This document shows positions 42,969 to 50,302 of a DNA stretch of 63,468 nt, in pieces. The notes under the pieces are model-generated. The model made no database searches and had not been told where the DNA came from. It saw only the letters and a list, made by a program, of their open reading frames with translations. Position 1 is the first letter of the stretch. Each line of letters begins with the position of its first letter. Position numbers and translations under genes: made by a program. The DNA is from Bradyrhizobium lablabi. Its GTDB lineage: Bacteria > Pseudomonadota > Alphaproteobacteria > Rhizobiales > Xanthobacteraceae. The DNA is taken from positions 246,631-310,098 of the forward strand of contig NZ_LLYB01000071.1 in the NCBI RefSeq assembly GCF_001440475.1, read 5' to 3'.

Positions 42969-43973
42969 ATGAAGGCTTTGCGAATTGCGGGATTGGCACT
43001 TGCGCTTGCCGTGCCGGCCGCTCCCGGTGCTGCGGCCGAGGCGGTCAACCTGATCCTGAACTGGACACCGACCGCGGACCACTCGCCGTTCTACTACGCC
43101 AAGTCGCAAGGCTGGTACGAGAAGGCGGGCATCGATCTTACGATCGAGGTCGGCAAGGGCTCCGGCGTCTCCTCGCTGAAAGTCGGCTCTGGCGGCTCGC
43201 CGTTCGGCATCGCGGATCTTGCGACCGCGCTGGTGGCCAAGAGCAAGGGCGCCGACGTGGTGGCGCTGATGAGCATCTACGCCAACACCGGGCAGACGTT
43301 TTACTGGCTGAAGAGCTATGGCGTGAACGGGCCGAAGGATTTTCCGAACCACAAGATCGGCAATCCGCCGGGCGATGCCTCCCGGGTGATTTGGCCGGCC
43401 TTCGCCAAGGCCGCCGGCATCGCTCCCGACTCCGTGAATTTCGTCAATGTCGGCCCGACCGCCAAGATCGCGGCACTGAAGAGCCACACCGTCGATATCA
43501 TCAGCGACTTCTACAACGAGCATGATCTGAAGGTGATCGAGTTCGGCGCCGATCTCGGCTACGTCAACTGGAAGGACATCGGGCTCAATCCCTACGGCAA
43601 TTCGCTGATCGTCAACGGCGCCTATCTGGCGAAGAACCCAAAGCTGGTCGAGGACTTCGTCAGGATCAGCCAGAAAGCCTATGCCGCCTGCGTCGCCGAC
43701 GTCGAGCCGTGCCTCAAGGCGCTGCTCGACCAGGCCTCGGGCCTCGACAAGGAAAACCAGCAGCGCCAGTGGGAGCGCATCAAGTTTTTGATGACGGACG
43801 AGTTCACTACGACCAAGGCGCTGGGCTGGATCGACGCCGAGCGGATGAAGAAGGATTACGAGCTGGTGCAGACCTATCTCGGCATGGAAAAGCCGTTCGA
43901 CGTGAACACGGCGTTTTCGACCAAGATGCTGGACCCGTCCATCAAGATGGATGCCAGCAAGGTGAAGAAGTAG
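42969..43973 (+). CDS. NMT1/THI5-like ABC transporter substrate-binding protein
   Basis: A 334-residue periplasmic protein with a leader ending near PGAAAEA (residue 25). The mature start LILNWTPTADHSPFYYAKSQ resembles THI5/ThiY-type pyrimidine-binding proteins. It is divergent from tetR and its transport partners. The ATG has GGAGGGTG upstream. The ligand may be a pyrimidine, thiamine precursor or related heterocycle, but sulfonate-type ligands are also seen in this fold. Confidence 0.85.
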   Translation: MKALRIAGLALALAVPAAPGAAAEAVNLILNWTPTADHSPFYYAKSQGWYEKAGIDLTIEVGKGSGVSSLKVGSGGSPFGIADLATALVAKSKGADVVALMSIYANTGQTFYWLKSYGVNGPKDFPNHKIGNPPGDASRVIWPAFAKAAGIAPDSVNFVNVGPTAKIAALKSHTVDIISDFYNEHDLKVIEFGADLGYVNWKDIGLNPYGNSLIVNGAYLAKNPKLVEDFVRISQKAYAACVADVEPCLKALLDQASGLDKENQQRQWERIKFLMTDEFTTTKALGWIDAERMKKDYELVQTYLGMEKPFDVNTAFSTKMLDPSIKMDASKVKK

Positions 43974-43988
43974 CCGGCGCTCTCAGCC

Positions 43989-44070
43989 GTCATTGCGAGG
44001 AGCGCAGCGACGAAGCAATCCATCTATCCCCGCGCGGAGAGATGGATTGCTTCGCGTCGCTCACAATGAC
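43989..44070. repeat. palindromic repeat, GTCATTGCGAGGAGC type, complete copy
   Basis: A long palindromic element that begins GTCATTGCGAGGAGCGCAGC and ends CGTCGCTCACAATGAC, with AATCCATC and GATGGATT inside. It is a repeat type common between genes in Bradyrhizobium-like genomes (general knowledge). Its first 41 bases (43989-44029) recur as an exact inverted copy at 45118-45158. Confidence 0.85.
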
Positions 44071-44245
44071 GTGAGCCAGTCGTCCCGAGCCGTGCTAATG
44101 ATGGGCACCTTCGCCACTCCCAAAAAGGCCCCCGATGACGATCACCGAGCAAGGCCCGTCCTCAGACAGGGAGGGGCTGCGGCGTGCAAATGGCTATTTT
44201 GTGCCACCGCCGCCGTCCCGAACCATCCTTTTGCAGTGAGATGTC

Positions 44246-44784
44246 ATGGTGGAAGATCACCCTCTTCTGAACGTGCTGGCAAACTGGCCGGGCCGTGTTT
44301 CGACACAGCTTGCCTTCGAGGCGCGCGGCTTCATGGTCCATCGAACATGGCAGAATCGAATGATTGAGTTCTGCGGCGATTACCAGGCGGACTTGCTCAA
44401 TCGATACTGGGATGAAGTCGCGTTAGAGACAATGCGGTGCGCAGGAAGGTGATTTCCGAGATAAGGTATTTTGGCATTGAGCCAAAATACCGTTCTGCAT
44501 TTTTGGACGAGCTCTTCGCGGCCAGGGATTTTCTTGAGCCTCCTTTTCAATCTCCCCCGCTCATCAGATGCCTGTTTGAGCATCTCAAGCAAACCTGGTT
44601 TGATGCAGAGTTTAGAAATAGCGAAGCAGCGTTCATAGGGACGCAGAAGAGGCAGGAGAGCGAGCGTTTAGGAATTCAGACGGCAGGTTGGACAGGAAAG
44701 AAGCGGGACGTCCTTCCCTTCATTAATGAGTTTGCTCAGCGCATGCATTCAAGCGCCGTCGTAACCTCTGGCATAAAAATCTAA
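44246..44784 (+). pseudogene. hypothetical protein, probably one gene broken by a frameshift
   Basis: Two overlapping frames run on the plus strand, 44246-44452 (68 residues) and 44437-44784 (115 residues), and overlap by 16 bases. The first ends ALETMRCAGR, and the second begins RRKVISEIRYFGIEPKYRS. Joined near ETMR/RKVI they would read as one continuous protein. No family was recognised. The stretch is less GC-rich than its surroundings by eye. The second frame has no proper ATG or ribosome site. Two small independent genes are the alternative. Confidence 0.4.
44465..44491. other. perfect 11-base hairpin inside the broken gene
   Basis: GGTATTTTGGC and GCCAAAATACC flank the loop ATTGA. It lies just after the probable frameshift point. 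It is not followed by a T run. Confidence 0.5.
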
Positions 44785-45105
44785 GCTGCGGCCTTGTCTT
44801 CGAGGTCAGCACTGATCTCGGGGGAAGTCCTTATTGTACCCAAATGCCATTGATGTTTCGGATATTCCACGCGGACGATCCCGAATTTGCGTTTGAAATT
44901 GGGAGGGAATGAGCCGTTTGATCAGCTTGTTTACGGAAGTCGATTGTACGGGGGAGGTGGGGAAGCCAGCAAGTTTGTGCTGGGAGTTCGGGCCAACATC
45001 GAGCTGTTCGATGTAATCGCCGAATCCTTTGGGGCGTCTCAGCAGGCTTAGAATCTGAAGGAGTCTTGGCTTCTCGCAAATTGCTGCGAAGCCCTGCACT
45101 TCCAT
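44781..45105 (-). pseudogene. decayed hypothetical gene, N-terminus missing, frameshifted
   Basis: A minus-strand frame of about 99 residues (44806-45105) has coherent sequence such as PTSPVQSTSVNKLIKRLIPS and ETSMAFGYNKDF. It then stops just after a run of five C's (five G's at 44820-44824 on the plus strand). Removing one base there extends the protein as FPEISADLEDKAAA to a stop at 44781, which reads like a natural C-terminus. The upstream end runs into the repeat at 45101, so the start appears lost. The family was not recognised. Confidence 0.4.
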
Positions 45106-45158
45106 CTATCCCCGTACGGATAGATGGATTGCTTCGTCGCTGCGCTCCTCGCAATGAC
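45101..45158. repeat. palindromic repeat, GTCATTGCGAGGAGC type, partial inverted copy
   Basis: The last 41 bases (45118-45158) are the exact reverse complement of 43989-44029. The other arm is missing. It faces the complete copy at 43989-44070 across the decayed gene island. Confidence 0.85.
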
Positions 45159-45182
45159 GCGGTGAGATCTGGCGCGTCGCTC

Positions 45183-46157
45183 TCACTGCAGCGCCATGCC
45201 TGCGGTCGCGATCACCTTCGTCAGCTTCTCGTGGTCCGCTTTCATCAGCGCTGCGAGGTCGGCAAGCGGCATCGGCTTGCCCGGGATGTTGGCGACTGCG
45301 AGCTGGCGCTGCACGTCCGGATTCTGCAGCGCCTTGTTGATGCCGTCGTTGATCTTCGCGACGATCGCATCGGGCGTTCCCGCCTGAACATAGATGCCGT
45401 ACCAGGGCACGTAGGTGGCTTCCGGAAATCCGGCTTCCGCAATCGTCGGTACATCGGGCAGGTCGGCGACGCGCTTGTCGGTCATGACGGCCAGCGGCTT
45501 CACGCTGCCGGCCTTGATGTGCGGCAGTGCCAGTTCGAGCGAGACGATCTCGAAATGCATCAGGTTCGTCATCAGGTCGATCAAGGCCTGCGGCTGCCCC
45601 TTGTAGCCGACATTGGTGAGCTTGATGTTGGCGGCCTGGAACAGCTTTTGCGCGCTGAGGTCGATGGATGAGCCGGTGCCGGGATTGCCGAAGTTCAGTT
45701 CGCCCGGCTTCTTGCGTGCGATCTCGACGAATTCCTTGATGGTGCCGGCCGGCATCGAGGGATGCACCAGCGCCACGCTCTGGTTCCAGACCGCGAGGCC
45801 GACGCATTTGAGATCCTTCAGCGCGTCCCAGCCCGCGTCCTTGTAGAGCGTCGGATTGACCAGCGCCGCCGGGCCGGTGACCAGCCATGTGTAGCCGTCG
45901 GGCTCACTGCGCGCGACTGATGCCGTGCCGATATTGCTGTTGCCGCCCGGCCTTGCCTCGATGACCACCGTCTGCTTCCAGTCGCGGCCGACCTGTTCGG
46001 TCACAGCACGGGCGACGATGTCGACGATGCCGCCGGCGGGGTAGGGCACGACGATGCGGATCGGCCGGTTCGGATAATTGCCTTGCGCCTGCGCTGCGCC
46101 GGCGAGCAGCATGATGGCGCCCAGCGCGAAGCCCAGCACGGTCTTGATCCGGCTCAT
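45183..46157 (-). CDS. tripartite tricarboxylate transporter (Bug/TctC-type) receptor
   Basis: A 324-residue periplasmic binding protein of the Bug family, with a leader ending near GAAQAQG (residue 25) and the mature start NYPNRPIRIVVPYPAGG. NFGNPGTGSSIDLSAQ near 134 is the typical ligand loop. No membrane subunits (TctA/TctB) are nearby, as is common for this very expanded family. It is on the same strand as the IclR gene, 63 bases downstream of it. It may bind a carboxylate related to the adjacent catabolic genes. Confidence 0.88.
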   Translation of the reverse strand: MSRIKTVLGFALGAIMLLAGAAQAQGNYPNRPIRIVVPYPAGGIVDIVARAVTEQVGRDWKQTVVIEARPGGNSNIGTASVARSEPDGYTWLVTGPAALVNPTLYKDAGWDALKDLKCVGLAVWNQSVALVHPSMPAGTIKEFVEIARKKPGELNFGNPGTGSSIDLSAQKLFQAANIKLTNVGYKGQPQALIDLMTNLMHFEIVSLELALPHIKAGSVKPLAVMTDKRVADLPDVPTIAEAGFPEATYVPWYGIYVQAGTPDAIVAKINDGINKALQNPDVQRQLAVANIPGKPMPLADLAALMKADHEKLTKVIATAGMALQ

Positions 46158-46220
46158 TCTTCCCTCCCCATTTTTGGCGCATCTTGCGATCGATGCGCCT
46201 TGCCCCTCTATCGGGGGAAT

Positions 46221-47042
46221 TCAGTCGTTCGTCACCAGCGAGCGGATGCTGCGCGCCAGCCCCAGCATGCGCGGCCCGCATTCGCGCTCGATCTGTTCGG
46301 CGTTGAAACGAAACGAGGGAATGCCGCAATTGACCGAAAGGCAATCGCCCGAGGGCGTGCGGTATAGCGGCGCAGCGACGCCGAAGATCTCGCGCCGCCA
46401 TTCGCCGAGCGAAATCGCAAAGCCGCGCTCCTTGCAAAGCTCGACATCCGGCAGCGTCCGCCGCTCGACGTAGTCGGCTTCTTCCGGGCGCTCGGCTTTT
46501 ACGGCCGCCACATAGGCGTCGAGCTCTTCCTTGGTGAAGAGCGACAGCAGCGCGCGACCGACCGCGGTCGGCGCCAGCGAGCTGGCAAAGCCGACGTCAG
46601 GCAAATGCGTCACTGCGTCGGTGGTGCGAAGCGTCTCGACATAGATGAAGTCGAGGCCGAACGGCATCGCGATCGAAACCGTGCCGCCGGTATAGGCGGC
46701 GAAATCACGCATCAGCGGCCGCGCCAGCTGCCGCACCTTCAGCGCCGACAGCACTGGATAGGCGGCGGCGAGAATGCCGAGCCCGAGCTGGAAGCGTCCC
46801 TTGGCGTCGCGCTTGAGATAGCCGAGCTGCGCCAGCGTGTAGGTCAGCCGCGACACCGTCGGGCGGGACAGGCCGGTATGCAGCGCAAGCTCGGCATTCG
46901 ACAGCGAGCCGCTGCGGTTACGGAAGGCGGCCAGCACGTCGAGCCCATGCGCCAGCGTGGTCGCGAAGGAGGGATCGGTCTGGTCCTCGGGCGCGCCGGC
47001 CCGCGACCCGGCGGACGAATGGGTAAGGGACTTCACTGCCAT
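46221..47042 (-). CDS. IclR family transcriptional regulator
   Basis: A 273-residue regulator with an N-terminal winged helix (ALHTGLSRPTVSRLTYTLAQLGY near residue 52) and a C-terminal effector domain (GCATIAMPFG-like region, here TVSIAMPFGLDFIYVETL near 119; DCLSVNCGIPS near 227). It is divergent from the acyl-CoA dehydrogenase gene and probably controls the oxidation cluster on the plus strand. Confidence 0.88.
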   Translation of the reverse strand: MAVKSLTHSSAGSRAGAPEDQTDPSFATTLAHGLDVLAAFRNRSGSLSNAELALHTGLSRPTVSRLTYTLAQLGYLKRDAKGRFQLGLGILAAAYPVLSALKVRQLARPLMRDFAAYTGGTVSIAMPFGLDFIYVETLRTTDAVTHLPDVGFASSLAPTAVGRALLSLFTKEELDAYVAAVKAERPEEADYVERRTLPDVELCKERGFAISLGEWRREIFGVAAPLYRTPSGDCLSVNCGIPSFRFNAEQIERECGPRMLGLARSIRSLVTND

Positions 47043-47080
47043 GAGACGGAATATCGGACCAAAGAAGGAATTTTGTCAAT

Positions 47081-47113
47081 ATATCGAAATGAATTTGCCA
47101 ATCGTGTCGATAT
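47081..47113. promoter_or_regulatory. candidate IclR control site
   Basis: ATATCGA (47081-47087) and TCGATAT (47107-47113) form an inverted repeat separated by 19 bases. Another ATATCG lies at 47051. They lie in the 103-base gap between the iclR-like and acyl-CoA dehydrogenase starts. Confidence 0.4.
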
Positions 47114-47145
47114 GCGCTTAGTTTTCTCCCAAAAGGGAGGCCGGC

Positions 47146-48387
47146 ATGGATTTCGATCTGTCCGATCGATCGGAAGCGTGGCTGGAGAAGCTGCAGTCCT
47201 TCTTCGATCAGGAGGTGCTGCCGCGCCATCGCGCCTGGCTTGAACATGCAACCAGAGGGGAAGCCGCGCCCTTCATGGTCGACCTGCAGCGCAAGGCGCA
47301 GACGGCCGGCCTGTGGAATCTCGGCCTTCCCGAACTGGCGGATGACGAGCCCGGCACGCGGCTGTCCAACCTCGACTATGCGCCGCTGGCCGAAGTGATG
47401 GGCCGGCTGTTCTGGGCGCCGGAAGTTTTCAACTGTCAGGCGCCCGACGTGCCCAACATGATCGCGCTGCAGAATTGTGCGACGCCGGAGCAGAAGGCGC
47501 GCTGGCTGCGGCCGCTGCTGGAGGCGAAGACGCGTTCGGCCTTCGGCATGACCGAGCCGGACGTGGCCTCGTCGGATGCGACCAATATCGCGACGCGCAT
47601 GGTCCGCGACGGCGACGACTACATCATCGACGGGCGCAAATGGTTCATCACCGGCGCGGCACATCCGCGCTGCAGCTTCCTGATCGTGCTGGGCGTGACC
47701 GATCCCGAGGCCGGCCGCACCAACCGCCATTCCTGCGTCATCGTTCCGATGCAGACGCCGGGCGTTCGCCTGGTGCGGCGGCTGCGCTGGATGGGATGCG
47801 AAGACCATGTCGCCCCGATCGGCGAACTGACATTCGATCATGTGCGCGTGCCGCGCGCGAACCTGCTCGGCGCGGAGGGGGAGGGCTTCAAGGTCGCGCA
47901 GATCAGGCTCGGGCCGGCGCGCATTCATCATTGCATGCGTTCGATCGGGCTGTGCGAATTGTTGATCGAACTGATGATGGTGCGCTCATCGGAGCGCTCC
48001 GCCTTCGGGCGCCCCGTGATCCAGTACGACACCGTGCAGCGCTGGATCGCCGAATCCCGTGTCGAACTCGAGCAGGCGCGCCTGCTCGCCTATCGCTGCG
48101 CGTGGCGGCTCGATCAGGCCGGCCATCAGGATGCCTGGCGTGACGTCTCCCTGATCAAGGTGGCGGTGCCCGCGATGCTGCAGCGGATCGCCGACCGCGC
48201 CATGCAGGTGTTTGGCGCCATGGGCGGCTCCGACGACACGCCGATCCACCAGGCGCTGGCCTGGGGGCGCCTGCTGCGTATCGGCGACGGTCCCGATGAA
48301 GTGCACCTGCGGCAGATCTTTCGCATGGAGCCGATGCCGTCCTGGTCAGTCGCCAACTCACCTTATCTGTCCGCACATCCGGCCTGA
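47146..48387 (+). CDS. acyl-CoA dehydrogenase family protein
   Basis: A 413-residue FAD enzyme. FGMTEPDVASSDATNI near residue 133 is the FAD-binding loop, and KWFITGAAHP near 167 is also typical. QVFGAMGGSDDTPIHQAL near 353 matches the C-terminal domain. It would form a C-C double bond in an acyl-CoA, with electrons passed to ETF. GGGAGG lies before the ATG. It is the first gene of a plus-strand run with the monooxygenase and the alkylsulfatase-like gene. Confidence 0.9.
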   Translation: MDFDLSDRSEAWLEKLQSFFDQEVLPRHRAWLEHATRGEAAPFMVDLQRKAQTAGLWNLGLPELADDEPGTRLSNLDYAPLAEVMGRLFWAPEVFNCQAPDVPNMIALQNCATPEQKARWLRPLLEAKTRSAFGMTEPDVASSDATNIATRMVRDGDDYIIDGRKWFITGAAHPRCSFLIVLGVTDPEAGRTNRHSCVIVPMQTPGVRLVRRLRWMGCEDHVAPIGELTFDHVRVPRANLLGAEGEGFKVAQIRLGPARIHHCMRSIGLCELLIELMMVRSSERSAFGRPVIQYDTVQRWIAESRVELEQARLLAYRCAWRLDQAGHQDAWRDVSLIKVAVPAMLQRIADRAMQVFGAMGGSDDTPIHQALAWGRLLRIGDGPDEVHLRQIFRMEPMPSWSVANSPYLSAHPA

Positions 48388-48437
48388 GCGGTGGTAATGA
48401 CAAAGACATCTCGCAATTTCTGAAAGGCGCGTTCCGG

Positions 48438-50258
48438 ATGACGATTACCGAGCAACCTCCGACCTCGCAAAAGGCTGCGATCGACAAGGAGCGGCTGCGC
48501 CAGAAATATCTGGACGAGCGCAACAAGCGGCTGCGCCCCGACGGCAACGATCAGTATCTGCGCGTCGCCGGCCAGCTCGCGCATTATCTCGACGATCCCT
48601 ATACGCCGGTCACCGCGCGCGAGCCGAAGACCGACCACGTCACCTTCGCCTTCATCGGCGGCGGGTTTGCGGGCCTCGCCACATCAGCGCGGCTGTCGGA
48701 GGCCGGCGTCAGGGATGTCCGCATCATCGAGAAGGGCGGCGACTTCGGCGGCACCTGGTACTGGAATCGCTATCCGGGCGCGCAATGCGATACCGCCTCG
48801 ATGGTTTACATGCCCTTGCTCGAAGAAACCGGGCACATGCCGTCGGAGAAATATGCGCATGCGCCGGAAATCTTGGCCCACTGCCAGCGCATCGGCAAAC
48901 AATACGGTCTCTACGACAACGCGCTGTTTCACACCGAGGCCGCAAGCCTCGATTGGGACGAAACACAATCGCGCTGGCGCATCCGCACCACCCGTGGCGA
49001 TGACTTCACCGCGCAGTTCGTCGGCATGGGCACGGGGCCGCTGCACGTGCCGAAGCTTCCCGGTATCGTAGGCATCGAATCGTTCAAGGGCCACTCGTTC
49101 CACACCAGCCGCTGGGACTATGATTACACCGGCGGCAATCCGTCGGGCGGGCTGATGGAAAAGCTGGCGGACAAGCGCGTCGGCATCATCGGCACCGGCG
49201 CGACGTCGGTGCAGTGCGTGCCGCATCTCGCGCGCGCCTGCAAGGAGCTGTACGTCTTCCAGCGCACGCCGTCCTCCGTCGATGTCAGGGCCAACGCGCC
49301 GATCGATCCGGAATGGTTCGCAGGCATCGCAACGCCCGGCTGGCAGCAGCGCTGGCTGGAGAATTTTACGGCGAACCAGGCCGGCGGCTCCGCGGACGAG
49401 GATCTGGTGCAGGACGGCTGGACCGATCTGTCGCGGCGGATTCGCGCCAAGGTCATGGGTCTGCCGCGCGAGCAGCGAACGCCCGCAAACATGCTGGCGG
49501 CGTTCGAGGATTCCGATTTCGAGAAGATGGAGGAAATCCGCGCCCGGGTCGACAGCATCGTCAGCGACCGCGAGGCCGCCGCAAAACTCAAGGCCTGGTA
49601 TCGCCAGCTCTGCAAGCGGCCGTGCTTCCACGATTCCTATCTGCAGGCCTTCAACACGCCGGGCACGCATCTCGTCGATACCGACGGCAAGGGCGTCGAG
49701 CGGATCACCGAGAATGGCGTCGTGGCTGCGGGCAGGGAATACCAGCTCGACTGCATCATCTATGCCTCGGGATTTGAAGTCGGCACTGAATACAAGCGGC
49801 GCGCCGGCTTCGACCTGACCGGCCGTGGCGGCGTCAAGCTGTCGGAGCATTGGGCGTCCGGCATGCGCACCAAGCACGGCATTCACGTGCACGGCTTTCC
49901 GAACGCCTTTTTCGTGCAGCCGACGCAGGGCGCCAATCTCATCTCCAATGTGCCGCACAATCTGACCGAAGCCGCCAGGACCATCGCGCTGATGGTCGGT
50001 CATGCCCAGGCGAACGGCTTCAAGGAGATCGAGGTGACAAAAGAGGCCGAAGAGCGCTGGGTCGAGCTGCTGCTCACCGGCGCCGGCCGCATGATCGGCT
50101 CGCCGGACTGCACGCCCGGCTACTACAACAATGAAGGACGCGAGCCCGGTCCCGCGGCCAAGCTCAATGTCGGCCATCCCTCGGGTCCGATGGCCTACTT
50201 CAAATATATCGAGGGGTGGCGCAACAGCGGCCAGTTCGAGGGGCTGCAGTTTCGCTGA
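48438..50258 (+). CDS. Baeyer-Villiger type flavin-containing monooxygenase
   Basis: A 606-residue FAD/NADPH enzyme. The first Rossmann motif is GGGFAG at 74-79, GGTWYWNRYPGAQCD is at 104-118, and the second Rossmann motif GIIGTGATSVQ is at 249-259. The segment FKGHSFHTSRWD at 216-227 fits the Baeyer-Villiger fingerprint FxGxxxHxxxW. It is expected to insert oxygen next to a ketone carbonyl and give an ester or lactone. It starts 50 bases after the acyl-CoA dehydrogenase stop and ends 44 bases before the next gene. The ketone is unknown. Confidence 0.88.
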   Translation: MTITEQPPTSQKAAIDKERLRQKYLDERNKRLRPDGNDQYLRVAGQLAHYLDDPYTPVTAREPKTDHVTFAFIGGGFAGLATSARLSEAGVRDVRIIEKGGDFGGTWYWNRYPGAQCDTASMVYMPLLEETGHMPSEKYAHAPEILAHCQRIGKQYGLYDNALFHTEAASLDWDETQSRWRIRTTRGDDFTAQFVGMGTGPLHVPKLPGIVGIESFKGHSFHTSRWDYDYTGGNPSGGLMEKLADKRVGIIGTGATSVQCVPHLARACKELYVFQRTPSSVDVRANAPIDPEWFAGIATPGWQQRWLENFTANQAGGSADEDLVQDGWTDLSRRIRAKVMGLPREQRTPANMLAAFEDSDFEKMEEIRARVDSIVSDREAAAKLKAWYRQLCKRPCFHDSYLQAFNTPGTHLVDTDGKGVERITENGVVAAGREYQLDCIIYASGFEVGTEYKRRAGFDLTGRGGVKLSEHWASGMRTKHGIHVHGFPNAFFVQPTQGANLISNVPHNLTEAARTIALMVGHAQANGFKEIEVTKEAEERWVELLLTGAGRMIGSPDCTPGYYNNEGREPGPAAKLNVGHPSGPMAYFKYIEGWRNSGQFEGLQFR

Positions 50259-50302
50259 CCTGCCCGCCAGTTGAAGTTTGTTTTTGTGAGGAGCACACGC
50301 GT

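Noticed and set aside
43989..45158. Inverted repeats as ends of an insertion sequence
   Set aside because: No transposase frame lies between them, the left copy is itself a complete palindrome, and no target duplication was seen. Dispersed repeats are the simpler reading.
48684..50177. 497-residue minus-strand frame opposite the Baeyer-Villiger gene
   Set aside because: It is antisense to a gene with two Rossmann motifs and a fingerprint motif.
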